The notes: a model not told the origin generated them from the sequence alone. A stretch of 64,000 nt of DNA from CBDDGJ01 sp965227805 (GCA_965227805.1 CBDDGJ010000003.1:1054001-1118000); one strand, 5' to 3'; shown: positions 50,489 to 60,007, numbered from the stretch's first letter. Numbers and translations: made by a program.

Positions 50489-51435
50489 TTTAAGGTATTT
50501 TGTAAAAAAACATGCGTATCTTTTGCGCTTTGGGCAGGAATTTCCTCCATCGCCAGATGACCGGCATTATCATACATAATCAATGTGCTCTCAGAAATGG
50601 CGTCTTTCAGGCGCGGGGCATATTTGGGTAGGGTTAGCGTGTCATATTCACCCCATAAAATAAGGGTAGGGGCTTTTATCTCAGAAAGGCGCGTTTGCAG
50701 GGAAGGGCGTTTTAAGGAAAAGCGCTGGACTGTTGCATCCCAAGTGCCGCGCATACGGGCGAGATCCCAATAGCGCGTGACCATCGCATCGGTGACAAAG
50801 TCGTCTGGCGCGGCAACGGTTTTGCGTAGCGCATTTTCAATTAGGCTGCGTGATGTAACATAACGCAAAATAAATCGCCCGATAGATGAGTCTAATAAGG
50901 TGAACACCAGGCTGGAAGAGTTATCTTCTGCATCGCGCGTCATAACCGAAGCGGAAATGAGGATAAGCGCAGTCACGCGCTCTGGGTGTGCGAGGGCAAG
51001 GTGTGTGATCACCACACCACCCATGGAGTTTCCGGCCAGCGCGAATGTATCAATTTGCAAATAATCGGCAAGTTGTTTTATCGTATCGGCCATGGCTTTA
51101 ATGGAATAATCTGCATCGGCAACAGCACCGGTAAGCCCATGCCCGGGTAAATCAATACTGATAAGGCGATAATCTCGGCTTAATTCATCCACCCATGTTT
51201 CCCATGTATGGAGGGAGGCATTAGACCCATGCACGAGAAAAAGCGCGGGCTTATTATGCGCCCCTTCATCGCGATAATGAATATTATTGCCCGAAGGCAA
51301 GACGATAAAGCGCGAGGCATCATTGGTATATTTTTCTTGTGCCGCTTCGCGTGATAAATCGGGCGTGCGGGCACTTATAAAACCAAGCCCGATAAGGGCG
51401 AAAATTAACAGTGGAATCCATAGACGTTTTTTCAT
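50485..51435 (-). CDS. Alpha/beta hydrolase, membrane-anchored
   Basis: A 316-residue hydrolase with an N-terminal hydrophobic helix (about 5-21) that should export or anchor it in the periplasmic face. The oxyanion region is LFLVHGSNASLHTWETW, the nucleophile S137 lies in ALAGNSMGGVV, the acid is in LILWGEYDTLTLP and the histidine in YDNAGHLAMEEIP. The family includes esterases, haloperoxidases and C-C hydrolases; the substrate is unknown. It is last in the purine-bolA-grxD run, 3 bases after the zinc-finger gene, and ends tail-to-tail with ilvE. Confidence 0.88.
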   Translation of the reverse strand: MKKRLWIPLLIFALIGLGFISARTPDLSREAAQEKYTNDASRFIVLPSGNNIHYRDEGAHNKPALFLVHGSNASLHTWETWVDELSRDYRLISIDLPGHGLTGAVADADYSIKAMADTIKQLADYLQIDTFALAGNSMGGVVITHLALAHPERVTALILISASVMTRDAEDNSSSLVFTLLDSSIGRFILRYVTSRSLIENALRKTVAAPDDFVTDAMVTRYWDLARMRGTWDATVQRFSLKRPSLQTRLSEIKAPTLILWGEYDTLTLPKYAPRLKDAISESTLIMYDNAGHLAMEEIPAQSAKDTHVFLQNTLN

Positions 51436-51438
51436 TAT

Positions 51439-51639
51439 TTAGCCTGCACGTTTCGGGTCAAAGAGAAATCGTGTTGAACAATAAGGGCAGATAATTTGCG
51501 TTTCGCGTCCCATATCCAGATAAATATGCGGATGGTCATAGGGGGGCGAAGCACCCATACATTCAAACGCTTTAACCCCGATAAAGATGTCTTCTAAACC
51601 CTCATCATTGGCAAATTTCGGGACGGATATATCAGCCAT
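51439..51639 (-). CDS. CHCC zinc-finger protein, NDUFS6-like
   Basis: A 66-residue protein with a CHCC zinc site: C27 (FECMGASPP), a histidine in YDHPHIYLDMG, and C51/C54 in IICPYCSTRFLFD. This is the domain of mitochondrial complex I subunit NDUFS6, kept as a small separate protein in alphaproteobacteria, where it is regarded as an ancestor of that subunit. Whether it joins complex I here is not visible. The start overlaps grxD by 8 bases. Confidence 0.88.
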   Translation of the reverse strand: MADISVPKFANDEGLEDIFIGVKAFECMGASPPYDHPHIYLDMGRETQIICPYCSTRFLFDPKRAG

Positions 51640-51964
51640 TTACACCCTCAATGCCCTGGGTTTCCAGATAGGAGCGCAATTCCCCCTCTTCGAACATTTC
51701 CCGAATAATATCACAGCCACCAACAAATTCACCCTTTACATAAAGCTGCGGAATGGTTGGCCAGTTCGAGAATTGCTTAATCCCCTCGCGCAAAGCATCG
51801 CTTTCGAGCACATTAACCCCCTTAAACGGCACGCCAATATGCGATAAAATCTGCACCACCTGGCCAGAAAACCCGCATTGTGGGAAAGTCGGCGTGCCCT
51901 TCATAAATAACACAACTTCTTCATTATCAATTTCATTTTGAATAAATTCTGTAATGTGACTCAT
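51632..51964 (-). CDS. grxD: Monothiol glutaredoxin (Grx4/CGFS type)
   Basis: A 110-residue glutaredoxin with the monothiol motif CGFS (C30, in TFPQCGFSGQVV), and the glutathione-binding WPTIPQLYVKGEFVGG and GGCDIIREMFEEGEL. This class binds a bridging [2Fe-2S] cluster and hands it on, often together with BolA proteins. The gene just upstream (26 bases away) is a BolA protein, a well-known pairing. The open frame upstream to 52141 overlaps bolA in another frame and is not used; ATG 51964 gives MSHITEFIQNEI as in relatives. Confidence 0.95.
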   Translation of the reverse strand: MSHITEFIQNEIDNEEVVLFMKGTPTFPQCGFSGQVVQILSHIGVPFKGVNVLESDALREGIKQFSNWPTIPQLYVKGEFVGGCDIIREMFEEGELRSYLETQGIEGVNG

Positions 51965-51989
51965 TTTAATATCTCTCTTTACTAACATA

Positions 51990-52223
51990 TTATTCAGGAA
52001 CACTGGTTTGCAAGGCCAGAGCATGTAATTCATCCCCCATGCCGCCTTTGAGCGCATCATAGACCATTTTATGCTGTTGCACGCGCGTTTTACCGGCAAA
52101 AGCATGCGATATAATATGAGCGGCATAATGGTCGCCATCACCCCGTAAATCAGAAATGGTGATCTGTGCGTCAGGCAAGGCTTGCTTGATTAACTGTTCT
52201 AATTCATGTGCTGTCATGGGCAT
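51990..52223 (-). CDS. BolA-family protein
   Basis: A 77-residue class II KH-fold protein. MTAHELEQLIKQALPDAQIT, DGDHYAAHIISHAFAGKTRV and the HKMVYDALKGGMGDELHALA end hold the family pattern, including the conserved His (in ELHAL) that ligates the shared cluster. It is closer to the short IbaG/BolA2-type form than to long E. coli BolA. Partner of the CGFS glutaredoxin encoded next; the complex is known to sense or traffic iron-sulfur clusters. It sits 23 bases downstream of purL. Confidence 0.93.
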   Translation of the reverse strand: MPMTAHELEQLIKQALPDAQITISDLRGDGDHYAAHIISHAFAGKTRVQQHKMVYDALKGGMGDELHALALQTSVPE

Positions 52224-52246
52224 GGTTTACGTAATCCCTATTTTAT

Positions 52247-54448
52247 TTATGACATATGGCGCATATAGTTGGGCAAAAATGCTTCATAGCCATTGCGTAA
52301 TGTTTCAATAGATATGGAAATATTATCACCATTTGTCAATATTGTTCCTCCGGTTTTCCCATAGACTTCAAGCGGAATATTGTCTGCCTGTGCGCGGCTT
52401 AAAAATACAGCTTCATGCGCTTGCTTTACACTGACCACAAAACGCGCCTGGTCTTCGGCAAACCAATGCGCGGCACCATCAGTTTTTTCAAGCAGTGCGC
52501 CTATATTGCCGGCAAGAGCCATTTCGGCAATGGCCACCAATATTCCGCCATCCGATACATCATGCACGGCAGATACATATCCGGCCAATATCTGTGCGCG
52601 CACAAAATCGCCATGTCGTTTTTCCTGGGCAAGATCAACTGGCGGCGGGGCACCTAATTGTGTTTGTCCGAGAGTATCGCGCGCATAAAGCGAACAGCCA
52701 ATATGATTATGGGTTTCACCGATAACGTAGATTGTTTCATTTTCTTGTGCAAACCCGATTTGTGCGGCTTGCGTATAATCTTTAATCAGCCCGACCCCCC
52801 CAATGGCCGGCGTTGGTAAAATAGCTGTGCCATTGGTTTCATTGTAAAGCGATACATTACCCGAAACAATGGGGAAGTCCAGTGCAAGGCAGGCTTCGCG
52901 CATGCCCTCTATGGCACCGACAAATTGCCCCATAATTTCGGGGCGTTCGGGGTTGCCAAAATTCAAACAATTCGTTGCGCCAAGTGGGTGCGCGCCTGTT
53001 GCGGTGATATTACGCCACGCCTCGGCAATGGCTTGTTTTGCCCCTTCCTTCGGGTCGGCAAAGCAATAGCGGGGGGTAACATCGGTTGTAATGGCAAGCG
53101 CCTTTTTGCTGCCATGCACGCGTATAAGGGCGGCATCCCCCCCGGGGCGCGCAAGCGTATCGCCCATCACCATATGATCATATTGCTCCCATACCCAGCG
53201 GCGCGAACATAATTCAGGGCTTGCGAGCATATCGGCCAATACGGCACCCACATTGGCGGGGTGGGGAATATCTTCTGCCTTTAGCTGTGCCGCTTGCGGG
53301 GTTTGTATGTGTGGGCGATCATATTCGGGGGCATTATTGGCCAGTGGGCCAAGCGGCATATTGGCGACAATCTCGCCGCCTTGTTTTATCACCATATGCT
53401 GTGTGTCGGTTAATCTGCCGATAACGGCAAAATCAATGCCCCAGCGGGTAAAGATGGCTTGGGCCTGCTCTTCGCGTCCAGGTTTTAACACCATCAGCAT
53501 GCGCTCCTGGCTTTCCGATAATAAGATTTCATAAGCCTGCATAGCGGTTTCGCGGCAGGGCACTTTATCCAAATCAAGTTCTATGCCTACCCCGCCTTTA
53601 TCGGCCATTTCCACCGATGATGACGTAAGCCCCGCCGCCCCCATATCCTGAATGGCAATAATCGCATCCGAGGCCATAAGTTCGAGACAGGCTTCCAGGA
53701 GTAATTTTTCGGCAAATGGGTCGCCAACTTGCACAGTGGGGCGTTTTTCTTCTGCCTTATCATCAAATTCAGCCGAGGCCATCGTTGCGCCATGAATGCC
53801 GTCGCGTCCGGTTTTTGAGCCGACATAGACCACCGGTGCGCCGACTTCACTGGCGGCGGCATAAAATATCTTATCTGTCCGCGCCACACCGACACACATG
53901 GCATTGACCAGAATATTGCCATTATAGCTGGCATCAAAATTCACCTCGCCGCCAACTGTCGGCACACCAATGCAATTTCCGTAGCCGCCAATTCCTGCAA
54001 CCACGCCCGCCAGTAAATGCTGTGTTTTGGGGTGCTCAATCTCGCCAAAGCGCAGGGCGTTCATATTGGCAACGGGGCGCGCGCCCATGGTAAATACATC
54101 GCGCATAATGCCGCCCACACCAGTCGCGGCACCCTGATAGGGTTCAATAAAAGAGGGGTGATTATGGCTTTCCATTTTGAACACCACGGCATCACCATCT
54201 TCAATATCAATCACGCCGGCATTTTCTCCCGGCCCCTGAATGACATTTTCCCCCTCAACGTGCAATGTTTTGAGCCAACGGCGCGAAGATTTATAAGAAC
54301 AATGTTCCGACCACATAACCGAAAACACCCCCAATTCGGTAAGATTGGGCGCACGCCCCATATGCTGTGTGATCATCGCATATTCATCTTCCGAAAGCCC
54401 GTGTTCGGCAATGATTTCTGGCGTAATTTCTGTTATATTTTGTGTCAT
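52247..54448 (-). CDS. purL: Phosphoribosylformylglycinamidine synthase subunit PurL
   Basis: ATP-dependent formation of FGAM in purine synthesis. This is the small PurL (733 residues), which needs PurQ and PurS. SEDEYAMITQHMGRAPNLTE and LGVFSVMWSEHCSYKSSRRW open it; VFKMESHNHPSFIEPYQGAA and TGVGGIMRDVFTMGARPVA form the ATP site; IQDMGAAGLTSSSVEMADKG and VHDVSDGGILVAIAEMA are the AIRS-type motifs. It overlaps purQ by 4 bases and precedes bolA. Confidence 0.97.
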   Translation of the reverse strand: MTQNITEITPEIIAEHGLSEDEYAMITQHMGRAPNLTELGVFSVMWSEHCSYKSSRRWLKTLHVEGENVIQGPGENAGVIDIEDGDAVVFKMESHNHPSFIEPYQGAATGVGGIMRDVFTMGARPVANMNALRFGEIEHPKTQHLLAGVVAGIGGYGNCIGVPTVGGEVNFDASYNGNILVNAMCVGVARTDKIFYAAASEVGAPVVYVGSKTGRDGIHGATMASAEFDDKAEEKRPTVQVGDPFAEKLLLEACLELMASDAIIAIQDMGAAGLTSSSVEMADKGGVGIELDLDKVPCRETAMQAYEILLSESQERMLMVLKPGREEQAQAIFTRWGIDFAVIGRLTDTQHMVIKQGGEIVANMPLGPLANNAPEYDRPHIQTPQAAQLKAEDIPHPANVGAVLADMLASPELCSRRWVWEQYDHMVMGDTLARPGGDAALIRVHGSKKALAITTDVTPRYCFADPKEGAKQAIAEAWRNITATGAHPLGATNCLNFGNPERPEIMGQFVGAIEGMREACLALDFPIVSGNVSLYNETNGTAILPTPAIGGVGLIKDYTQAAQIGFAQENETIYVIGETHNHIGCSLYARDTLGQTQLGAPPPVDLAQEKRHGDFVRAQILAGYVSAVHDVSDGGILVAIAEMALAGNIGALLEKTDGAAHWFAEDQARFVVSVKQAHEAVFLSRAQADNIPLEVYGKTGGTILTNGDNISISIETLRNGYEAFLPNYMRHMS

Positions 54449-55125
54449 GCGGCCACATAGTCTGCAAGGTTTTGGAATAATTTTTTGCCGTCTTCACCAC
54501 CAAGTGCTGCTTCAGCCAGGCGCTCGGGGTGGGGCATCATGCCTAATATATTGCCGGCACGGTTAAAAATACCGGCTATATTGAGCACCGACCCGTTTGG
54601 GTTTTCATCCGCATAGGTAAACGCAATTTGCTCATTATCCTGTAAGGATTTGCACATATCTGCATCGGCAAAATAATTGCCATCATGATGGGCAATCGGG
54701 ATGGTGATGCCTTCACCGCGTTTATATGTATCCGTAAAAGGCGCAAGGCTGCGCTCTACCCGTAAGCGGATATCCCGACAGATAAAGTGCAAGTCACGAT
54801 TACGCATCAGCACGCCTGGCAATAGGCCACATTCGGTGAGAATTTGAAAGCCATTGCAAATGCCCAATACCGGCACGCCTTTTTTTGCATGGGCAATGAC
54901 ATCGCGCATAATTGGGCTATTGGCGGCCATGGCACCGCTACGCAAATAATCGCCATAAGAAAACCCACCGGGTAAAATGATTAAATCACACGCTGGTAAT
55001 TGCCCGTCGCCATGCCACACCATCACCGGTTTTGCCTTGCCCTGTGCCGCCAAGGCTGCGCGCATGGCAATGGCAATATCGCGGTCACAATTCGAACCCG
55101 GAAAAACAATAATTGCAGCGCTCAT
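54445..55125 (-). CDS. purQ: Phosphoribosylformylglycinamidine synthase subunit PurQ (glutaminase)
   Basis: Class I glutamine amidotransferase that supplies ammonia to PurL. 226 residues: AIIVFPGSNCDRDIAIAMRA at the N-terminus, ILPGGFSYGDYLRSGAMAAN, the nucleophile cysteine in VLGICNGFQILTECGLLPG and the catalytic His-x-Glu in MMPHPERLAEAALGG. It is encoded one base after purS and overlaps purL, which fits a 1:1 complex. Confidence 0.97.
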   Translation of the reverse strand: MSAAIIVFPGSNCDRDIAIAMRAALAAQGKAKPVMVWHGDGQLPACDLIILPGGFSYGDYLRSGAMAANSPIMRDVIAHAKKGVPVLGICNGFQILTECGLLPGVLMRNRDLHFICRDIRLRVERSLAPFTDTYKRGEGITIPIAHHDGNYFADADMCKSLQDNEQIAFTYADENPNGSVLNIAGIFNRAGNILGMMPHPERLAEAALGGEDGKKLFQNLADYVAA

Positions 55126-55126
55126 A

Positions 55127-55369
55127 TTAGCTCATCATCTCAATTTCGTAATTCTCAATCACCGTATTGGCAAGCAGTTTTTCGCACATATGCGTAATTT
55201 GTGTTTGCGCTTTGGTCTTATCCGTTTCGGTCAATTCTAATTCAATGCGTTTTCCCTGACGCACATTATCAATGCCCTGAAAGCCTAATTGTCCCAATGC
55301 GGTTTCAATGGCTTTGCCTTGTGGGTCTAACACACCGGCCTTTAAGGTGATATGGATAACTGCTTTCAT
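55127..55369 (-). CDS. purS: Phosphoribosylformylglycinamidine synthase subunit PurS
   Basis: An 80-residue small subunit bridging PurL and PurQ. AVIHITLKAGVLDPQGKAIE and ALGQLGFQGIDNVRQGKRIE are the standard PurS blocks; the end CEKLLANTVIENYEIEM is also typical. It lies between purC (9 bases) and purQ (1 base). The three-subunit FGAM synthase occurs in alphaproteobacteria, Gram-positives and archaea but not in gammaproteobacteria. Confidence 0.96.
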   Translation of the reverse strand: MKAVIHITLKAGVLDPQGKAIETALGQLGFQGIDNVRQGKRIELELTETDKTKAQTQITHMCEKLLANTVIENYEIEMMS

Positions 55370-55378
55370 AAATCTACC

Positions 55379-56131
55379 CTATTTTACGAGTTTCGGTTTG
55401 TTGATAGTGGGGATGTTTAAGCGTTTTGCCACCTCCTGATAGGCTTGGATCACGCCGCCCAAATCGTGGCGAAAGCGATCTTTATCCAGCTTTTCATGCG
55501 ATTTCACATCCCAGAGGCGACAGCTATCGGGGCTTATTTCATCGGCAAGCACCAGATACCCCATATCGCTTGCGTCATCCCATATGCGTCCGAATTCAAG
55601 TTTGAAATCAACCAATCGAATCCCGGCAGTATAGAATAATCCGCATAGATAATCATTGATGCGCATGGCCATTTGTGTCATTTCGTCCAGCTCTTGTGCA
55701 TCTGCCCAACCCAAAGTGGTGATATGATCTTCATTGACAAACGGATCGCCCAAAGCATCATCCTTATAATAATATTCGCGTATGGGGCGGGGTAATTTTT
55801 CACCTTCTTTAAGCCCCACTCTTTTGGCAAGCGACCCCGCAGCGGCATTACGCACCACCACTTCAAGGGGAATGATTTTTGCTTCACGAATGAGCTGTTC
55901 GCGCATATTAAGCGTGCGGATGAAATGCGTTGGAATCCCGATTTCCTCTAGCCGATGAAAGATAAATTCGGAAATACGATTATTCACCACTCCCTTGCCT
56001 TCAATCACCTCATGTTTTTCATTGTTAAAAGCGGTCATATCATCTTTGAAATATTGTATCAGCGTTCCGGCCTCCGGGCCCTGATATAAAATCTTGGCCT
56101 TGCCTTCATAAAGGGGATGACGTTGCACCAT
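55379..56131 (-). CDS. purC: SAICAR synthetase
   Basis: Joins CAIR and aspartate to SAICAR in purine synthesis. 250 residues. LYEGKAKILYQGPEAGTLIQ, FKDDMTAFNNEKHEVIEGKG, IPLEVVVRNAAAGSLAKRVG (ATP site) and GIRLVDFKLEFGR with LADEISPDSCRLWD are the family signatures. It follows purB by 49 bases and leads closely into purS. Confidence 0.97.
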   Translation of the reverse strand: MVQRHPLYEGKAKILYQGPEAGTLIQYFKDDMTAFNNEKHEVIEGKGVVNNRISEFIFHRLEEIGIPTHFIRTLNMREQLIREAKIIPLEVVVRNAAAGSLAKRVGLKEGEKLPRPIREYYYKDDALGDPFVNEDHITTLGWADAQELDEMTQMAMRINDYLCGLFYTAGIRLVDFKLEFGRIWDDASDMGYLVLADEISPDSCRLWDVKSHEKLDKDRFRHDLGGVIQAYQEVAKRLNIPTINKPKLVK

Positions 56132-56180
56132 AACTCTCTCCGTTCAAGTAGGGGCAGATTAGCGTATTTATATGTAAGAC

Positions 56181-57467
56181 TCAATCAAATATACGTTTGA
56201 AAATTGTATCAATATGTTTGAAATGATAATTCAGATCAAATAATTCATCCAGCTGTGTATCCGATAAAACAACATCTTTATCAGCCTTTAACAGCTGCAA
56301 AAATTGCCCCTCGCCGCGCCATACGGGCATGGCATTGCGTTGCACCAGCCGATAGGCATCTTCGCGCGAAACACCTGCTTGGGTAAGCGCTAAAAGCACG
56401 CGTTGCGAATGCACCAGCCCGCCCAGCCTGTCGAGATTGGTTTGCATATTTTCAGGATAAACCACTAAATTTGTAATAACATTGGTAAGCCGCACCAGGG
56501 CAAAATCAAGCGTTATGGTGGCGTCTGGCCCGATCATGCGTTCAACAGAAGAATGTGAAATATCGCGCTCATGCCACAGCGCAACATTTTCCATAGCCGG
56601 CAAAGCCATAGAGCGAATAAGCCGCGCAAGGCCGGTTAGGTTTTCCGTCAAAACGGGATTGCGCTTATGCGGCATGGCAGAAGAGCCTTTTTGTCCTTCG
56701 GAAAAATATTCTTCCACTTCTAAAACTTCGCTACGTTGTAAGTGGCGGATTTCTGTTGCCAATCGTTCAATGGATGAGGCGATAACCCCGAGCGTTGCAA
56801 AAAACATGGCATGGCGGTCACGCGGAATAATTTGTGTGGAAACGGGTTCGGGGTTAAGTCCCATTTTTTGTGCGACATAAGTTTCGACAAACGGGTCAAT
56901 ATTGGCAAATGTGCCCACCGCGCCAGAAATGGCACAGGTGGCAATTTCTGCGCGTGCCGCTTTTAGCCGGTCGCGATTGCGGGCAAATTCGGCATAGGCT
57001 TGTGCCATTTTAAGGCCGAAAGTCATCGGTTCGGCATGGATACCGTGCGAGCGCCCAATGCAAGGCGTCATTTTATGTTGTAAGGCGCGCGTTTTAAGGG
57101 CTGCCAATAGTGCCTCCATACCATCAAGCAATAAATCACTTGCACGCATAAGTTGTACATTCAAACATGTATCCAACACGTCAGATGACGTCATGCCCTG
57201 ATGCACAAACCGGGCTTCATCGCCTACATGTTCAGCCAGACTGGTCAAAAAGGCAATGACATCATGTTTAACCTCGCGCTCAATTTCATCAATGCGCGCC
57301 ACATCAAACCCGCCGCGTTCCCGCACGGCCTTTGCGGCTGCGGCGGGGACAATGCCCAATTCTGCCATAGCTTCGAGTGCATAGGTTTCAATATCCAGCC
57401 AAATACCATATTTGCTTTCTGCATCCCAAATGGCTTTCATTTCGGCACGTGCATAACGTGGAATCAT
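56181..57467 (-). CDS. purB: Adenylosuccinate lyase
   Basis: Cleaves SAICAR and adenylosuccinate. 428 residues. GMTSSDVLDTCLNVQLM, GRSHGIHAEPMTFGLK and the fumarase/lyase signature GQKGSSAMPHKRNPVLTEN (with the catalytic serine loop) are all present. MIPRYARAEMKAIWDAESKY is the usual N-terminus, and GTTTGTCAGG-like text is absent upstream, so no purine operator is claimed. First gene of the purB-purC-purS-purQ-purL operon. Confidence 0.97.
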   Translation of the reverse strand: MIPRYARAEMKAIWDAESKYGIWLDIETYALEAMAELGIVPAAAAKAVRERGGFDVARIDEIEREVKHDVIAFLTSLAEHVGDEARFVHQGMTSSDVLDTCLNVQLMRASDLLLDGMEALLAALKTRALQHKMTPCIGRSHGIHAEPMTFGLKMAQAYAEFARNRDRLKAARAEIATCAISGAVGTFANIDPFVETYVAQKMGLNPEPVSTQIIPRDRHAMFFATLGVIASSIERLATEIRHLQRSEVLEVEEYFSEGQKGSSAMPHKRNPVLTENLTGLARLIRSMALPAMENVALWHERDISHSSVERMIGPDATITLDFALVRLTNVITNLVVYPENMQTNLDRLGGLVHSQRVLLALTQAGVSREDAYRLVQRNAMPVWRGEGQFLQLLKADKDVVLSDTQLDELFDLNYHFKHIDTIFKRIFD

Positions 57468-57534
57468 TGTTCAACACTCCCTGTTTAATGTGTTATGGGC
57501 TTTATCTCAGTCTCCTGCATAAAAGAATACTGCC

Positions 57535-58230
57535 TTATAAATGCCCTTCATTTCGAAAGCTATACTCACCCGTTTTCCCGATAATAATATGATCATGTAA
57601 TGTGATTCCCAAAGAGGCGGCAGTTTCTTTAATTTTCTTGGTCATGCTGATATCAGCCTTGCTTGGTTTAGGGTCTCCACTTGGGTGATTATGCGCGATG
57701 ATCAAGGCAGCTGCATCCTTATTCATTGCGGTTTTCATCAGCTCTCTTATTTCAATTGGCACATGATTTATGCCGCCCCGCGCAACTGTATGATCATCTA
57801 TAATCTGGTTTTTGCTATCCAAAAATACAACATGAAATTGCTCGGTGGTTAATTCAGCAAACTTCATACGTAAATATCTGATCAAATCATCCCAGGCAGA
57901 GATAATAATACGGTTCATGATACGGCTTTGCCCAAATTTCAAGGCGATGGCCTCAATGACCTTTATGTCAATTGCTGTATTTTCACTAATTCCGTCTATG
58001 GCGCGTAAGTCTTTTTCTGAGGCAGCTAATAGAGTGGATATATCGCCTCCGAATGCGGCCAATAAATTTTTGGCTACCGGTTTAACATCACGGCGGGGGA
58101 TATTACGGAATAAAACCAGTTCTATCAATTCATAAAGTTGTAAAGCATCTGCCCCGCCACGCGAAAAGCGCTCACGCAAACGCTGGCGGTGTCCTTCATG
58201 ATGTTCTTTTTCTTTTTTTACTTTAGACAC
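57535..58230 (-). CDS. radC: RadC/JAB-domain DNA repair-like protein
   Basis: A 231-residue RadC protein. The N-terminal helix-hairpin-helix region is HRQRLRERFSRGGADALQLY with IDGISENTAIDIKVIEAIAL; the C-terminal JAB1/MPN metalloprotease-like domain carries ALIIAHNHPSGDPKPSKADI (HxH...D zinc ligands). Its function is unclear despite the historical name. It lies just downstream of map (30 bases) in the same direction, a common alphaproteobacterial pair. Confidence 0.93.
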   Translation of the reverse strand: MSKVKKEKEHHEGHRQRLRERFSRGGADALQLYELIELVLFRNIPRRDVKPVAKNLLAAFGGDISTLLAASEKDLRAIDGISENTAIDIKVIEAIALKFGQSRIMNRIIISAWDDLIRYLRMKFAELTTEQFHVVFLDSKNQIIDDHTVARGGINHVPIEIRELMKTAMNKDAAALIIAHNHPSGDPKPSKADISMTKKIKETAASLGITLHDHIIIGKTGEYSFRNEGHL

Positions 58231-58259
58231 GTCTATCCCTTGATAAATATATTACGGCC

Positions 58260-59084
58260 TTAAAACATATTATGCGGCGTATCCAGCCCGGCGGGGGATT
58301 TGGTAAAAATTTCGTAACCGCTTTGCGTCACACCGAGTGAATGTTCATATTGCGCCGAAAGTGTGCGGTCTCGGGTAACGGCAGTCCATCCATCTTTTAG
58401 AATTTTCCATGTGGGCTTGCCTAAATTCAACATAGGCTCAATGGTAAAAAACATACCTGGTTTAAGTGTTATGCCTTCGCCGGCTTTTCCATAATGGAGA
58501 ATATTGGGCGCGTCATGAAATATGCGTCCCAATCCATGGCCGCAAAAATCACGCACCACAGAAACACGGTTTTTCCGGGCATAATCCTGTATGGCCGCGC
58601 CAATATCGCCCGTTGTGGCCCCCGGCTTTACAGTCTCAATGCCGGCCATAAGCGCGGCATAAGTTACATCCATCAGCCTTTTGGCCTTCACCGATACAGT
58701 GCCGACGCTAAACATACGACTATGATCGCCATGCCAGCCTTCATAATAAAGTGTTATGTCAATATTCACAATATCGCCCACGCGCAACACACGTTCACTC
58801 GGAATACCATGGCACACAACATGATTGATAGAGGTGCAGATTGAACGGGGAAAGCCGCGATAAAATAGCGGCGCGGGCACCGCGCCCAAAGCCGTGATAT
58901 AGTCAAACGCCACTTTATCAAGCGCTTGCGTGCTCACCCCGGGTGTAACATGGGGGACCAGTAAATCCATAACATGCGCGGCCATTTGCCCTACCTTACG
59001 CATAGCGGCAAAGTCTTCTTGCTTATGTAGCTTTATCTCCCCAACCCTGCGCGTTGGTGCATCAATCGTATCAATCAAATTCAT
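58260..59084 (-). CDS. map: Methionine aminopeptidase, type I
   Basis: Removes initiator methionine from new proteins. With the ATG at 59084 the protein is 274 residues (MNLIDTIDAPTRRVGEIKLH). Metal ligands are visible as D in VNIDITLYYEGWHGDHSRMF (two Asp), H in FCGHGLGRIFHDAPNILHYG, E in FFTIEPMLNLG and the last E in QYEHSLGV. CTSINHVVCHGIPS gives the substrate histidine. An open frame continues upstream to a TTG at 59141 but has no family likeness. Confidence 0.96.
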   Translation of the reverse strand: MNLIDTIDAPTRRVGEIKLHKQEDFAAMRKVGQMAAHVMDLLVPHVTPGVSTQALDKVAFDYITALGAVPAPLFYRGFPRSICTSINHVVCHGIPSERVLRVGDIVNIDITLYYEGWHGDHSRMFSVGTVSVKAKRLMDVTYAALMAGIETVKPGATTGDIGAAIQDYARKNRVSVVRDFCGHGLGRIFHDAPNILHYGKAGEGITLKPGMFFTIEPMLNLGKPTWKILKDGWTAVTRDRTLSAQYEHSLGVTQSGYEIFTKSPAGLDTPHNMF

Positions 59085-59170
59085 AAATTTGCCTATTTTA
59101 CGTCCAGCCGTTAGAATATACGCGAATATCGTTTTTGCCAAGCGGTTACACCATGTGAAAGGGGAATATT

Positions 59171-59929
59171 ATGTGCACAAAAGGGAATGTCACCGCTGCT
59201 TTATTGCTGATTGGCAATGAGCTTTTATCGGGGCGCACACAAGATGCGAATATGGCGCATATTGGCCGGGTTTTGGCCGAGATAGGGATAGAGCTTTGCA
59301 CCGCGCGCGTGGTGCGCGATGTGCCGGAAGAGATTATTACCAATGTTAATGAATTACGCCACGCTTATGATTATGTTTTTACCACAGGTGGCATTGGCCC
59401 TACCCATGATGATATTACGGCAGATTGCATTGCCCGGGCTTTCGGGGTTGATATTAGCCCGCATGCGGAAGCGACACGTCGCCTAAGCGCGCATTATCGG
59501 CGCAATAAGGTAGAGTTTAACCATGCCCGCCAGCGTATGACGCGCATTCCCCATGGCGCGCGCTTAATAGATAATCCGGTTTCGGCAGCCCCCGGCTTTA
59601 TTATGGAAAATCTATATGTTATGGCCGGTATCCCCAAAATTATGCAAGCCATGCTAGAAGGTGTTTTGCCCCAGCTTAAAGGGGGCGAGGCCATTCATAA
59701 TATCAGCATTACTGCTGATATTGCGGAAGGTAAAATTGCTGATTATATAGAAGATTTACAACAGCATTATCCGCAGATTACAATCGGGCTTTACCCGTTT
59801 TACGGGCCTGCCGGTTTGGGCACCAGCATTGTCGCGCGGGGGCGCAACAGGGATGATTTAGAAAAAATTAAAGCGCAAAGCAAAGCCTATTTAGCCAAAA
59901 TAGGCGCACAGCTGATTGAAAAACCGTAA
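59171..59929 (+). CDS. CinA-like molybdopterin-binding domain protein
   Basis: A 252-residue protein with the MoCF/CinA N-terminal domain: ALLLIGNELLSGRTQDANMA, VVRDVPEEIITNVNELRHAY, FTTGGIGPTHDDITADCIAR, and VYVMAGIPKIMQAMLEGVLP-like text (LYVMAGIPKIMQ). The C-terminal nicotinamide-nucleotide amidase domain of full CinA is absent; many alphaproteobacteria carry this short form. The enzyme activity (possibly ADP-ribose pyrophosphatase) is not certain. It is divergent from map. Confidence 0.9.
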   Translation: MCTKGNVTAALLLIGNELLSGRTQDANMAHIGRVLAEIGIELCTARVVRDVPEEIITNVNELRHAYDYVFTTGGIGPTHDDITADCIARAFGVDISPHAEATRRLSAHYRRNKVEFNHARQRMTRIPHGARLIDNPVSAAPGFIMENLYVMAGIPKIMQAMLEGVLPQLKGGEAIHNISITADIAEGKIADYIEDLQQHYPQITIGLYPFYGPAGLGTSIVARGRNRDDLEKIKAQSKAYLAKIGAQLIEKP

Positions 59930-60007
59930 ACATTACCAATTTTTAACTTTGCTTTTTGTGTCTTTTGCGGCATCTTAACTTTATTGTCATAAATGGGAGG
60001 AATTTTT

